A stretch of 21,786 bases of DNA from Plantago elongata. Lineage: Eukaryota > Streptophyta > Magnoliopsida > Lamiales > Plantaginaceae. Within the stretch, counting starts at the first letter, position 1. Each line of letters begins with the position of its first letter. The stretch is taken from the NCBI GenBank assembly GCA_036897095.1, contig JAYMSP010002949.1, positions 1-21,786 of the forward strand, given 5' to 3'. Of the stretch, positions 1 to 10,136 are shown piece by piece. The notes beneath the pieces are model-generated. The model had not been told where the DNA came from, did no database searches, and worked only from the letters and a program-made list of their open reading frames with translations. The position numbers and the translations under genes were made by a program.

Positions 1-163
1 CAACTCGAGAAGTATATTGTCTCATATGTATATATCTTACTTACATATCTTATATAATATTTATAGGCAGTTAACTAGAAAAAGGAGGAGCTCTGTTGCT
101 ATAATATTGTGTTGTTTGCGTGATCGTGATAGAATTCCATAGAACATCTATTTACAAATTACT

Positions 164-213
164 CTAATGACGAAATGAAATATGGTTGATTTATTATCTT
201 CTTTCTATTCTAG
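164..213 (+). other. Candidate intron 3' end: branch-like CTAAT and pyrimidine tract ending in TAG
   Basis: The sequence TTCTTTCTATTCTAG (199-213) is a textbook polypyrimidine tract plus acceptor, and a CTAAT branch-like motif lies about 45 bases upstream (164-168). Splicing at 213 would enter the 186-482 frame two bases before a codon boundary. A possible donor, GTATAT, lies at 28-33 and would leave the matching phase, giving an intron of about 186 bases. The donor is not a perfect consensus and the first exon would extend beyond the window edge. Confidence 0.35.
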
Positions 214-482
214 TAGCTTATAAATTTAGAATATTAGCTTCTTCTCTAGCGGATGTCTTTTGTATTATAATTGGGATTTGCCTATGTATAACATATATTT
301 TACTTGGTGTGTCTAAAGCAAAGACATTGATATCCTCACCACTACTAATAAGTGTTGTTATAGCGGGATCCATTACTATGTATATGTTCTATATGTACTG
401 TAGTTTGATGGAAAAGGAAAAGATTGAACTTCACCGTGCAAGTGCAAAAACTTTTAAATTCGAAACGCAGATTGCGGGTTAG
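186..482 (+). CDS. Hypothetical small multi-pass membrane protein, probably a 3' exon
   Basis: I do not recognise this protein. The open frame has 98 codons and ends in TAG. It is strongly hydrophobic: a weak segment lies at the N-terminus, then clear membrane spans at about residues 23-42 (core CIIIGICLCITYILLGV) and 50-72 (LISVVIAGSITMYMFYMY), followed by a charged tail of about 25 residues rich in Lys and Glu (MEKEKIELHRASAK). The only early start codon is TTG at 186. The nearest ATG (182) is in another frame and runs into a stop after 13 codons, and the in-frame stops at 165-170 bar upstream extension. I therefore think the true start lies upstream in another exon: a pyrimidine-rich 3' splice site ends at 213, inside this frame. 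Codon choice is mixed and not low-complexity, which supports real coding. Length alone would not be significant at this base composition. Confidence 0.42.
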   Translation: MIYYLLSILVAYKFRILASSLADVFCIIIGICLCITYILLGVSKAKTLISSPLLISVVIAGSITMYMFYMYCSLMEKEKIELHRASAKTFKFETQIAG

Positions 483-1239
483 AAAAAAACTAATTTTTCC
501 TTAAATAGTGGTTCTACACCTAAGACAAAGGTGTATGTACGTATTACCAAGTTTATTTACAAAACGATCTCGATATGTCATAAGGCAAGTAAAATAATAC
601 AAATGAACTTCTTAAATAGATGAAAGATGCGCAATGAAAAATAAAGAAACGGATACTCTCTACCAAATTTACTTTGTTTGTTTGAAAGGAAAAACTATAA
701 ATAAAAAAGCGCTATAACATATACACTATATACAAATATTTTTTTTCTATTCCGGGAGGGTCGTGTTTCTTATAAAACTTAAAAGCTTTGGAATGCAAAA
801 TAGATTTCTCGACTCTGGACTAAAAATCGGATCAGGGGTTGGATTATAAACAAAAAAGTATAGAAAGCCTAACTTAATTATTACAACACATAAAATTTTG
901 TATGTAGTAAGTATCCAGAGCTAACGAAAGCATAATTTTTTATTCTAATTAAGAAATAAAGGGATTTCTGTCGGTCAGATTACAAAACAAAACTATGGGT
1001 GAAAGATAACAATTTACATCGACAAGAAAGGTAGCACCTTTTAAAACTTTATACTGTTTCTCTACAATATTTTTATTTTATGGTATTTTCGATTATGACT
1101 CTAGCATAGCCAAAGGCAAACTTTGCTCTTTTATTGGAATTTTAGATAAGCATGCAGCATGTCCAAAAATCATCTATCACATTTTTTTTTCGAAAAGGTC
1201 TAGCATAATGGTATATAACATAATATATAAACAGAATAA
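483..1239. other. Intergenic or decayed sequence, no gene recognised
   Basis: CpA and TpG are normally frequent here, so this stretch is outside the mutated blocks. The frame starting at 511 can be followed with mixed amino-acid content, but its stop density is no lower than expected for this base composition. I see no promoter, RNA gene or repeat that I can support. Confidence 0.4.
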
Positions 1240-1536
1240 ATAAGTTGTGAAATTTTTTGGCCTAACAAACCACGCATTATAGAATACTCCTTTTTAGAAC
1301 TTTTTAGTAAGGTAATTAACCAGTTCGGTATTGTAAGTGTACAGAATTAACCTAACAAAAGAATCCACAGGAACACTTATTTAGAATTCTATAATCTCGC
1401 ATATCTGGTTATATTTAGTCTGTTTTCTATCAAATATAAAAGATTTTAGTTTCTGTACGTCAGCGGTTCTTTCCTTTCTTTCCAAGTTTTCTTTTTAAGT
1501 ACTACTAAGCCGACACTTTGTTTTGGTTTTTTCAGC
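1240..1536 (+). pseudogene. Weak coding remnant, hydrophobic and unidentified
   Basis: Over 99 codons this frame has only two in-frame stops (TAA at 1348, TAG at 1447), about 2% where roughly 7% is expected by chance. The translated content is mixed, with aromatic and branched residues, Pro and Lys (for example SCEIFWPNKPRIIEYSF at the start, then a hydrophobic stretch NLAYLVIFSLFSI). It could be the remains of a membrane protein. It ends at TAG 1537, almost exactly where the TpA-rich block begins, so the original gene may have been interrupted there. No family is recognisable, and a chance open stretch cannot be excluded. Confidence 0.25.
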
Positions 1537-1579
1537 TAGATATTAAGTCCTTCCTTAAAATAGAGAAAGATTTCCTTAA

Positions 1580-1951
1580 CTTGAAGCGAATTCAAGTCCT
1601 TACCTTTACAGGAAAACTTTTAGGTTAAACATAGAGTTTAAGCTATAGGTCTTAGAAAGACTTAATTGGGATATTACACCTTATACTTTTATATAAAGAC
1701 GCTTACCTAAAATAGTTTTACATGAATTTGAATCCCTTATTAGAAAGGAAAGCTTTTTTATATTTAATAAAGGAATTCCATCTAAAGTTAATAATTACTC
1801 TTACTTGAGTATCCTAAAGAGTTATTTAAATAAGCATAGTAAAGCTTATAGTTATAAAAGAGCTTATCTTAAGAAAGATTTACATTTACACGTACTAGGA
1901 AAGTATCTACCCTTTAGAGAAACGTTTGCTCTCTTGTCTCTTAGTACTTGA
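1580..1951 (+). pseudogene. Coding relic at the left end of the left block
   Basis: A single frame of about 124 codons with internal stops only at 1646 (TAG) and 1694 (TAA), ending at TGA 1949. In this TpA-rich block I would expect roughly one stop in ten codons. The content is protein-like, with segments such as VLERLNWDITPYTF and later GKYLPFRETFALL. I cannot assign a family. The first segment faintly recalls the end of a cyclin box, but this is too short to use. The frame is followed by sequence with about 12% stops, so either an indel shifts the frame or the relic ends here. Its position just inside the block edge suggests the 5' part of an element gene read rightwards. Confidence 0.33.
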
Positions 1952-2846
1952 CTTTTAAAGGAGTAAAAGAGGGGCAACCCTCTTACAGTATTATGTAAAA
2001 GGCTAAATTATTCCCAACACTTTTATTAAAATCGAGTATAAACTATAAATATCTCCTGGCAAATACCTTTTAATAAGGGTAGAGAGTCTACTTTCCAGGC
2101 ACTTCTTCTATAGAAGAAAAGAGTGCTATACTTAAAATAAAAGCTTTAGATAATTATGCTCGTAGGAAATTATCCATAAGAGGTTTTAAGACATGTTCTT
2201 TTTAAGCAAGAAGGGTCTTTAAGCAACTCTCACTAATTATAGTTAGATTATAGATAAACTATAGATTAAGCTACTTCTTATACAAGGGCTATCTTATTAA
2301 TAAGGGCATTATATTAAGCAAAACATTCTTAATCATATGTTAAGTTATTCATAGGAATCTTATATAATACATTATTCTTCTATACATATTACAACTTCTA
2401 AAAATGAAAGAAGTCCCTTTTAACCTAAGTTGCTTTTAATCTAGAACTTCTTCTAATTTCGTGGAAGGGAGTACTTAAGATTTAGTAACTAACATTTCTA
2501 TTCGTCGTTAAGTACTTCATAGTAAAAGGGAGTATACATTCCCTTTGTATAAAATTGCATACTTATTAAGTCTAAATTATTCTTAAGGGTATAGGCAATC
2601 TTCTTTACTTGTGGTTACTTCTAGCATGAAATAGAGAGTTGGTCCCTTTTATATAACTATTATAGAGCTCTTATGGATTACCCTATAAAGACGTGTAGTA
2701 CCTTAAATAACTTACTAGGAATACATAAATACACCTCTTATCCTATACAAGGATATGTGTTATAAACTCTTAATTTTTTGATATAACTTCTATTTTTACC
2801 AAGCTTTCTTTTATATAAATTATTACTAAATAAAAATTGGCTTATA

Positions 2847-2866
2847 ATATATATATATATATATAT
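2847..2866. repeat. (AT)10 microsatellite
   Basis: Perfect ten-unit AT dinucleotide run inside the left block. Shorter runs occur at about 8941-8950, 11785-11797, 13291-13301 and 15501-15512. Confidence 0.95.
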
Positions 2867-5625
2867 TAAAGTACAAGAATATAAGGCATTATCCCTTATG
2901 TGAGTATAATTTATACAAGAGGTGTTGAGTAGAGTGGCTACATATTTATGTATTATAGAAGATACTTATGCATTATAGACTATAGTACTTTATAAAAAGG
3001 GAAATTTATAAACTAACTCTTTACAAACAAAGACATACTATTCCTCTCTAAGGGAGTTGCTTAAGAAAAATTACTGCGAAATGAATGCTATAGATTAATC
3101 ATTCTACCCTCTAGTAAACTAGTAAAGGAATTACTCGGTATATAATTAATTGGTGTTAGTGAAGAATACTTTAATTCTATAATATATTTACCTAAGAGTT
3201 TCATTGTATTTAGTTGCCCATTAATTAATAGAAGAAGGAGAGTGTATTCTCCCTCTAACACGCACTCTATAGTTTACTCCTGGACTCTCCGTAGTATATC
3301 CTAGTAAGGTATACAAAGCACGTAAATCTCTCTTAATATACAGTGGCTAGGTGTTAACTAAGCAGGGCACTCCCTCTACAAGTAATATAAGAAAGGGTAT
3401 AGTCTTCTCTCTTTCTCTTAAAAGTATACTTATTCTAAGCTATCTTATTATGTCTTAGTTATTTATAACTTTATGAGTATAATAACTTAGGTAACCTTGC
3501 GAAAGAAAAGAAGAGAAAGTATATTCTCAATAAAACTTCTATAATATTTATGAAGTGCAAATAGTATCTTAAAATATAATCTTTAGTAAAAATGTGACTT
3601 AAGTAGATACTCCCTCTCTATTCTCTAGTATTTTAGTGTACTTAAAAATAAAGTATATGCTTGTCTTAGTAATGGTACCTAAGTTATATGAGTTTAAATC
3701 TCTTACTTAAATTATACTAACCCTAGAAAATGATTAGAGTAACCTAAAATATATCTTATAGAAATAAGCAAGGGGCGCCTACTTCACTCTCTTATAAAGC
3801 TATTCTAAAGCAACTCTCTTCTTCCTACTTTAGTAGTACTCTAGATTATGTGAGGTGCCTATATTTATATCGAAGGACAGCATCTCTTGTACTAGCTCTG
3901 GTATAAAAGAGTAAGTATACTTCTTACTTTATAAAATAGTTAAGCTTTCTAGTACCTAGTCTTAGAACGGGGCAGTATACTATAATAAAAAATTTTAACA
4001 TAGCAAATTAAGAGAGAAGTATACTACGCGGAGCTTACTGTAAAGATTAGATGAGTTCTTCCCTATGTATTCATTTTATATAATTATAGGGATAAGACCT
4101 GCTTGCTTTTGGGTACTAAATAATTTACTACTATAAAGATATCTTTATTATATAAATAAAGAGAAGAACACTTAGTACAAGGAGTTCACTATTATTTATG
4201 CTATTATATAAGAGTGTACTTAGAATAGGTCTTTTATATCAATCTATAATTGTATAAATTCGTGTATGTATATCTTCCTACTGAAGGAGTATAATTATTT
4301 AAAACTAGTTTATTAAAACCCAAGATAATAAATAATATAAGAGGCAGCTCACGAGCTTTTGCAAGCAACTCCCTTAGGTACACGAATATGTATTTTTATT
4401 TGTAAAAGCACTAAGCTCTCTTCTCTTTATAGAGTAATAAAATAAGTCTATTCTAGATAAGAAACGTATTTAATAAAGGGTTAATTCTCGTGCCCTGTGT
4501 AGTTAATTAATAATACCCTTATTCCTTAAGAACTTAGTAGTTATTACTACTTGAGTTACTAATGTTACAATTCTACTTATTTATCAAGGTATTTTGTATT
4601 CTATAGTATAAAGACACTCTTATATATATTAAGAGATATTACCATGATAAAATCTTTCCTTTGTTAGAACACTTAATTATAGAAGAAAGAAAATACCCTA
4701 CACACCTTTTAATACTTAAGGCTAGATCTAGCATTAGTAATAGAGTGCCTTCTGGAACACCCTTTAATTTTATAAAGATATCCTAATAAATATTTACAGT
4801 AGTGTACCTATAACAACCAGTTTATAAAAGTAAAGCAAATAATAGTATAAGACAAATATGCTCCTTTTATGGTAAGCAGCTCTGCCTTAATAGTTGAGTA
4901 TAGGTCACTCCTTTTTTATAATTCTATAAGTGTAAACACTTATATAAATAAAGGGGAAGTCTTATCTCCAACATAATTTAATAAATATTTATAAACATTT
5001 AAGGCTTGATTAGAAATACTAGTAAGGATCCTCTAAGTGCTCTTTTCTCGAGGAGGGACACTTTTATTTACATACTTTTATAGTTATAGATAAATCCACA
5101 CGCTTTTATATTTATCGCTTATATATATTTAACTTAAAGTAGTAGGAGTTCCTCTTCTTCAAATAATATTTGTAAGTACTTAGTTCTTAATTATGCAATA
5201 CTCTTTTCTAGTAGCTATAATAATATAAGGATCTAAGAGGAGTTACCTACGTGCTTTAAATGATATGTTACGAATAACTTTATATTTAAGTTAATAAATT
5301 ATTAACTTTAAAAGGTATAAGAAAAGATTATATTATTAAAAATTTTAGATATATAGCAAATTCTTTATAATCCATTCTTTAATTCTTACATAATTTAGCA
5401 CTTAATCTAGTATAGTCCCCTACTAGTTTAGAATGACCTTAAGTGTTTAATGGGAGAGTACTTTTTCTTCTTGCCCCCCTGTAATAAATTATAAGAATTA
5501 TATAGTGAATGATTAGTACTTATTAGACGTGTACTTACTTACTCCTTTATATATTATGGGGTACTCAAAGGTAAATTACTTATAACAACTAATATTAAGG
5601 GAGTAAGAAGAGAAGATAACTCTGC

Positions 5626-5650
5626 TGTATACATATATTAAATGTATACA
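5626..5650. repeat. Short inverted repeat, 9-base arms
   Basis: TGTATACAT and ATGTATACA are separated by 7 bases. Such AT-rich palindromes are common by chance in TpA-rich DNA, so function is doubtful. Confidence 0.6.
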
Positions 5651-5992
5651 TTAAAGGAGAACTCGTAACTTGTCTAATGCGTGAGGCTATTGTATACTAA
5701 GTAAGTCCAATCCTTTTCTTAATAAGTATAACAAAGTGCTATACTCCGTGCTTAAAATAATCTAATGTACTTATTAAGAAAATGTTATCTTTTTTATAAA
5801 ATGATAGAACAAATGCTTTATTAATTCTATTTATTTTTCTAAAATTTAGGTTTACTGGACACCCTTTCCTCATTACAGTTAGGTATTTTCCAAGATATTT
5901 CTCTTATTATAGATTAATAATTAATTTAGGCATACAAATTTATAAGTATATAACTTGTATTAGAGTACTTTAAGCTTAAGAAGGTACTACCT

Positions 5993-6014
5993 CTTTCCTT
6001 TAATTTAAGGAAAG
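5993..6014. repeat. Short inverted repeat, 8-base arms
   Basis: CTTTCCTT and AAGGAAAG flank TAATTT. It could form a small hairpin. There is no adjacent gene to which it could serve as a terminator. Confidence 0.55.
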
Positions 6015-7695
6015 CGCTTTTTACCTAAACTATTCCTTGGGGAGAAACATTTTTAATAAAAAAAATATTAATTAACTATCTGATAAAGTTACAAGGGAAA
6101 TACTCTTTCGACAACATATGGAAGATATTCCACCCGCTATGTATAGTTATTATTTAGGAAGCAAATCTAAAGATGAAAAGAGAAGGGTAAGAGAGCTCAA
6201 GCATTAGATCTTTATTAATACTTTCTTTAGAACGAAAGAGTAATATATACATAGAGTATATATAGATAATTACTTAAAGTATAAATGGTATATCCTTTTA
6301 TAAGGAAATAAATATGGTAGAGAGGTTAGAGTATTATGCTTATATGCTAAATAACTTACTACATCTTTACTATTCAGTATTCCAGGGACTAATCGACTCT
6401 ATTTCCATTCTGAAAATACGGGGCCTAGAATAGGATTTTCTCCAAGGTATAGGTAGAGGCCTGCTAATTTCTTATAATATAATAAGTAATAGAATAAAGG
6501 TAACTTCTCCTTAACAATAAAGTATACGGCGTATTCTAATGCTGGGCGCCAATAAAATAAAGCACTTGCCTCTATATTTCTCTTTATTAAAATACTAAAC
6601 TATGTTAGGTCTTATACTCTATAAAGGGCAAAGGCATCTTTCTTGCTATGCTTCTATCTTAAAGTGTAAATTATAAAGCCTTTTTATGAAATACTCAACT
6701 ATGAATAACTCCCTTACTCAAATGTGTTGATAAGTTACACATAAACTCATCCTCATAAAGAAGCTCTTTTAATATTTAATAAAAGGTATTCCGCGCGCCA
6801 AAATATTTCACAAATATTTATTGAGGAGATTTCATGACTTTTAAGTTTTAATTCTTTTATTCTAGTTTATTTGATAAGGGAGCACGCTTATTTTACCAAC
6901 TCTCTTAAATAAATATCTCTTTTTAAGTGAAGGGAGTACTATTTTTTTAACTATAAATTAATATTAAATAACATAAGGAGCCCTCTTCTATCGATGCTAG
7001 AGTACTAGATTCCCTGATTACAAGTGCTATAGGATTATTTTAAAGTAAAACTACTTATAAATTACTAGGGAGTATACAAAAGAGTGCTTTAAGAAAGTGC
7101 TTGTTAGCTTTATTTATATATATAAACTCCTTTGATAAAAGAAAAGTGTAAGATTAATTGTATACTTCCATAGCTAGTATTATAATACAATATCAAAGTA
7201 CCAACAAATTATGATTCTAAACACGTGTTTCTTACTTCTTTTTTTATTATATAAATAATATGTATAAGGACTCACCCTTATAAGACCCTATAAAAATTCT
7301 ATTAGTTAAGAAGTAATATATACATTTTTATAAAGTGCGTACTTATCTTATAATAAAGAGTCTAGTAGTAATAGAAAAGTATAGATGTTTACCCTTAAAG
7401 CTTTAATATTTTAAGAAAGGGAGATACATACCAAATATATACTTAGTGAACTATAGAGCAGATTAACTACTTTCGTAAAAGTATTAGATTTTATAAGTCT
7501 ACACAAGAGCTTTTTATAAATGAAGTACTAAAACTCTACTAAGTACGGGGAAATACAATACCCTCTTAGGAGCTTATAAAGTAAAAATTTTATAAGTAGA
7601 AATATGTTAGAGCATACTTTCTTAATACTCTCCTCTAAATAGTATGCGTGTCTAGGATATAGTTATACCCTTGAAGATAGAGCTATTAGTACTTA

Positions 7696-7746
7696 ACCTA
7701 TCAAATATTAAGTATATATAGGTGATTTTAAATATATTTGATAGGT
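7696..7746. repeat. 13-base perfect inverted repeat near the right end of the left block
   Basis: ACCTATCAAATAT (7696-7708) is repeated in inverse at 7734-7746 with a 25-base spacer. It lies about 300 bases from the block edge. It could be a remnant of a nested miniature element or a hairpin in an untranslated region. No flanking duplication was found. Confidence 0.65.
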
Positions 7747-7804
7747 GTAAGACATTTGTGAAAACTAAAGTAAGTATAAGTTCTCTAAAGAGTAATATTT
7801 ATAA

Positions 7805-8005
7805 GTGAAGAAGTATTCTCCTAGGTACCCAACATGCCTACATGATATACACGATAATTCACACAAGTTTTTACTTTTAGAACTTAGAAGTAGTTATCCC
7901 AGGGAATAAAGTAAAAAATACCTAGGTAGTCAAGATATGTTAGTAGTATACGTGCAAGGTATAAAAACTGAAGTAAATTACTCTACTTAACATAAGAAAA
8001 ATTCC
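7805..8005 (+). pseudogene. Coding relic at the right end of the left block
   Basis: A 67-codon frame with stops only at TAA (after YPRE, about 7910) and 7988 (TAA), ending at TAG 8006. The content is strikingly protein-like, including VKKYSPRYPTCLHDIHDNSH and later GSQDMLVVYVQGIKTEVNY. It is in the same frame number as the relic at 1580-1951, though the two cannot be joined through the middle. It is probably the 3' part of an element gene, or the end of the sequence preceding the 8066 gene. No family recognised. Confidence 0.32.
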
Positions 8006-8065
8006 TAGCTAAAGAAGAAGCCAGTCTGCTAAAATTTTAGTTCTTAGCTTCAGACTCCTAATTAA

Positions 8066-9135
8066 ATGAAAAAGTATTACTATTGCTTTGTTGGATCAAT
8101 CTTCTTTTTTTTACTTAAATTTTGTATCCATTTTTTTAGCTTCGATTATGCTCTGCTTTCTGAATATCACGGTGTTCCTCTTTTATAAAACATTCTATTA
8201 GACTTTATTTTTCTTTAGCGGCTGTTGTGACCTATGTTATGTACTCCTACCCAGTCTTGTTGATGGAGGAAGGTAATGCTAAGGACAAACTATAATAATT
8301 TAAATTTGCTGGTAAACTAAAACAATATGATGCCTCTTTAAAGATTTTATATACTTGTGGTACTTCTAGAAAGGTTAATTGTAGTAAGTATAAATAACAA
8401 CATGTAAAGATGATCTCTCGCCACGGCTGCTTTTTAGAGAATATAAGAAATAAATATAAGAGTAGATTATTTATAAATAATAGAATTTTGAAATTGAAAA
8501 CACGTGTTAGGAACAACAAAAAGAAAGGTGGATAGGCAGAACTCCAATATTTTGGAAAGTACTTGTATACATTATACATGATGGTTATACTACATAACAC
8601 TACATAGAGAAAGGACATATCATATACTAAAGAGAAGGAAGCCAAAACTTGGGAAAGGAAATTTGCAAAGATACACCCAAACTATGCCATAAGCAAGGAA
8701 AGACAGAAGGAATTTTATGCAGCGTATATTAGGACATTTATAAATAGCTTCTAGACGAAGAAAAATGACTATGAAAAAAAGATAGATTTTGGCGTACATA
8801 AAAGCGCAATCGCTAAAACTTGACTCTTTTTTAGAAGGATAAGAAGATCAGATAAAAGGAGCAGCCTCAAAATGCGTACCTTAGAGATTTAAGAATATAT
8901 AATAAACATAAAATGAAGTAAAGTAACGGGTAGTTTTTGATATATATATAGTAGGAGACAAGATCGCTATGTCTGTCTTACCAACAAAGAAAGACTTGCC
9001 GAAGTAATAAAAAGAAACGAAACCCGAAGATTACAAATTGATATTTTACTAGAAAAACTTAGCCCTAATTATTATTATTTATCTTGCTTAAGGAGAATCC
9101 TATTGATAAAATTCATTTTCAAGATACCAATATAT
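8066..9135 (+). pseudogene. Decayed secreted or membrane protein gene with a candidate N-terminal intron
   Basis: Translation from ATG 8066 gives a signal-peptide-like start (MKKYYCFVGSIFFLLKFC), charged then hydrophobic, and reaches codon 35 before a candidate intron at 8172-8218. That intron is 47 bases with donor GTGTTC, and its acceptor follows a strong pyrimidine tract (TTTATTTTTCTTTAG). Splicing there in phase 1 moves exactly into the frame that then stays stop-poor to 9135: 306 codons with ten internal stops (8293, 8296, 8395, 8533, 8605, 8752, 8821, 8890, 8914, 8938), about 3% where 7% is expected. Downstream content is Lys/Arg/Glu-rich and soluble-looking (KEKEAKTWERKFAKIHPNYA), and the last 65 codons are clean. 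Seven of ten stops are TAA/TAG, as Gln codons would give after C-to-T change. The start lies at the very edge of the TpA-rich block. No family recognised; the signal-peptide role is inference. Confidence 0.45.
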
Positions 9136-9365
9136 TAAATATCCTACCCAGACGCATCTTACCTTTTGGCTAAAACGGATTCGATAAAAACTAAATAAGG
9201 TCAGTCAAATATAAATCCTTAAACAAAAACGTGAGAGAACACCGATTACTCATCAATAAACACCTTTTCTATTTTGACATAGTACCCCATTATATTTGTA
9301 AAACAACATTATTTTTGAAAAGTAGACATCTCATTTGTTTCGTTATTGGCTTTTTTTATCCTTAA

Positions 9366-9758
9366 TTCAAAATCTCTGATACTCTGGGTCTAAGCAGAAA
9401 TCCCTCTTGTATTCTTTAATATTACTAGATCTTTGTCGAATACGGAAAAGTAGTGCTTATCTACACCTGCTGGAAAAACTTCAAAACGGGTAAATTCCCG
9501 AATATAGAAACTAAATAAAATATTCACGTAGAAGAATAAGAATTCATAAAATAGAAAGATATAAAGGACGACGTGCTTAAAGTTAAAGACATATTTGAAA
9601 ATTGGACAAACAAAGATAATCCGATTATGAACGAAAACGAATTGGGTAAGTATAGAAAGTACCCCCTGGGTGAATCTAGTGTTAGCAAAACAAAAAAGAA
9701 GAAGTCGTTTTCTAATAGTTTATCCAAGGTTAAAGATTATTATCATCACATTATATAG
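9366..9758 (+). pseudogene. Hydrophilic coding relic, unidentified
   Basis: This frame has five internal stops (9417, 9426, 9516, 9537, 9552), then a clean final 67 codons that end at TAG 9756. The clean part is Lys/Asn/Glu/Ser-rich (VKDIFENWTNKDNPIMNENE, later a run of four Lys), clearly unlike the antisense reading, which is a Phe/Leu-rich shadow. All five stops are TAA or TAG. It may be a later exon or a frameshifted part of the gene that starts at 8066, since it lies on the same strand and about 230 bases further on. No intron linking them could be defined. A short ATG-started peptide is possible from the Met at about codon 25 of the clean run. Confidence 0.35.
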
Positions 9759-9936
9759 ACAAGAAATGCTGCAAAAACTTTTCCGACTCTTTCTCTTTTT
9801 TTACATTAATTTGTCAAGTAAACGAAAACAGAGTAATATGCAGCGGCCATACAAAATAGTAGATAATATTAGCGTAGAAGCCCTGTACTGTCTTAAATTT
9901 TTATATTTTATTGTATTATATATTTTTAAAGAATAA
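9670..9936 (+). pseudogene. Overlapping frame, possible C-terminal part of the preceding relic
   Basis: Eighty-eight open codons ending at TAA 9934, overlapping the preceding relic in a different frame. The first half is basic, and the second half from about 9754 looks more genuine (RQEMLQKLF, then KIVDNISVEALYCLKFLYFI with a hydrophobic end). A single-base indel near 9750 in the preceding relic would let it run into this frame. It starts with GTG, not ATG, so it is unlikely to be an independent gene. The first ATG is at 9766. Confidence 0.25.
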
Positions 9937-10068
9937 ATTCACAGAATCCTTAGAGAAGTACTCCGATTTAGTTAGTAGTAGATATCTCTTAGGAAACGTC
10001 GGCTGACCTAGCATATCCGTTCCTAGTTCTAATTGATCCATGTCTTTGAGTCCAGAAAATTCTTCCAT
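9916..10068 (-). CDS. Possible 50-codon minus-strand small protein
   Basis: ATG at 10068 (minus) with A at position -3 opens a 50-codon frame to TAA at 9916. The content is balanced, hydrophilic and not low-complexity (MEEFSGLKDMDQLELGTDML, then TFPKRYLLLTKSEYF). An in-frame stop precedes the ATG, and a perfect TATAAATA box lies just upstream (10084-10091). The box is closer to the ATG than usual. Fifty codons is well within chance length, and it overlaps the plus-strand relics. It may be a real short gene, a first exon, or coincidence. Confidence 0.22.
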   Translation of the reverse strand: MEEFSGLKDMDQLELGTDMLGQPTFPKRYLLLTKSEYFSKDSVNLFFKNI

Positions 10069-10083
10069 ATTTCTTCTTCTTTC

Positions 10084-10091
10084 TATTTATA
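10084..10091 (-). promoter_or_regulatory. TATAAATA box upstream of the minus-strand 50-codon frame
   Basis: Exact TATAAATA on the minus strand, 16 bases before the ATG at 10068, followed by a purine-rich AGAAAGAAGAAGAAAT leader. Single boxes arise readily in AT-rich DNA. Confidence 0.25.
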
Positions 10092-10136
10092 CCCTTGTCT
10101 CCGCGCAATCCATTCCGTGCGCTGGGAAAAAGATGA

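Larger units (their letters stand above)
1550..8050. repeat. Left TpA-rich, CpA-poor block: probable RIP-mutated repeat
   Basis: About 6.5 kb with a composition sharply unlike its flanks. In the sample 3481-3780 I counted 48 TpA, 33 ApT, 14 CpA+TpG and 27 ApC+GpT, so both classical RIP indices point the same way. C is kept mainly before T or C, and G mainly after A or G, which fits loss of CpA specifically. Size and context fit a transposable element copy, but no terminal repeats, target-site duplication, reverse transcriptase or transposase motif could be found by eye. Plus-strand coding relics are most credible at the two ends (1580-1948 and 7805-8005). Between them (about 1960-7690) several frames have runs of 25-50 codons, but I could not pick one frame with confidence. 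Boundaries are good to about 50 bases. Alternatives are a centromeric or other AT-rich compartment. Confidence 0.6.

Noticed and set aside
82-88. AGGAGG resembling a bacterial ribosome binding site
   Set aside because: No suitable start codon follows, and the gene density, splice-like signals and composition are eukaryotic.
1586-1600. GAATTCAAGTCC resembling a tRNA B box
   Set aside because: No matching A box or cloverleaf arms on either side.
1960-3390. A continuous plus-strand frame through the left block
   Set aside because: Two competing frames each look protein-like when stops are overlooked. One has about 7% stops only as far as 2840, and the other changes frame across the (AT)10 tract. 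No single frame could be defended.
8247-8645. Minus-strand open frame of 132 codons, the longest uninterrupted one in the window
   Set aside because: It is very rich in Phe, Leu and Tyr, the mirror of an A-rich sense strand, and lies opposite the better-supported plus-strand relic with Lys/Glu-rich content. One such length has perhaps a one in ten chance by composition alone.
9524-9727. Minus-strand 67-codon frame
   Set aside because: Shadow of the plus-strand Lys/Asn/Glu-rich relic at 9366-9758, and low in complexity.
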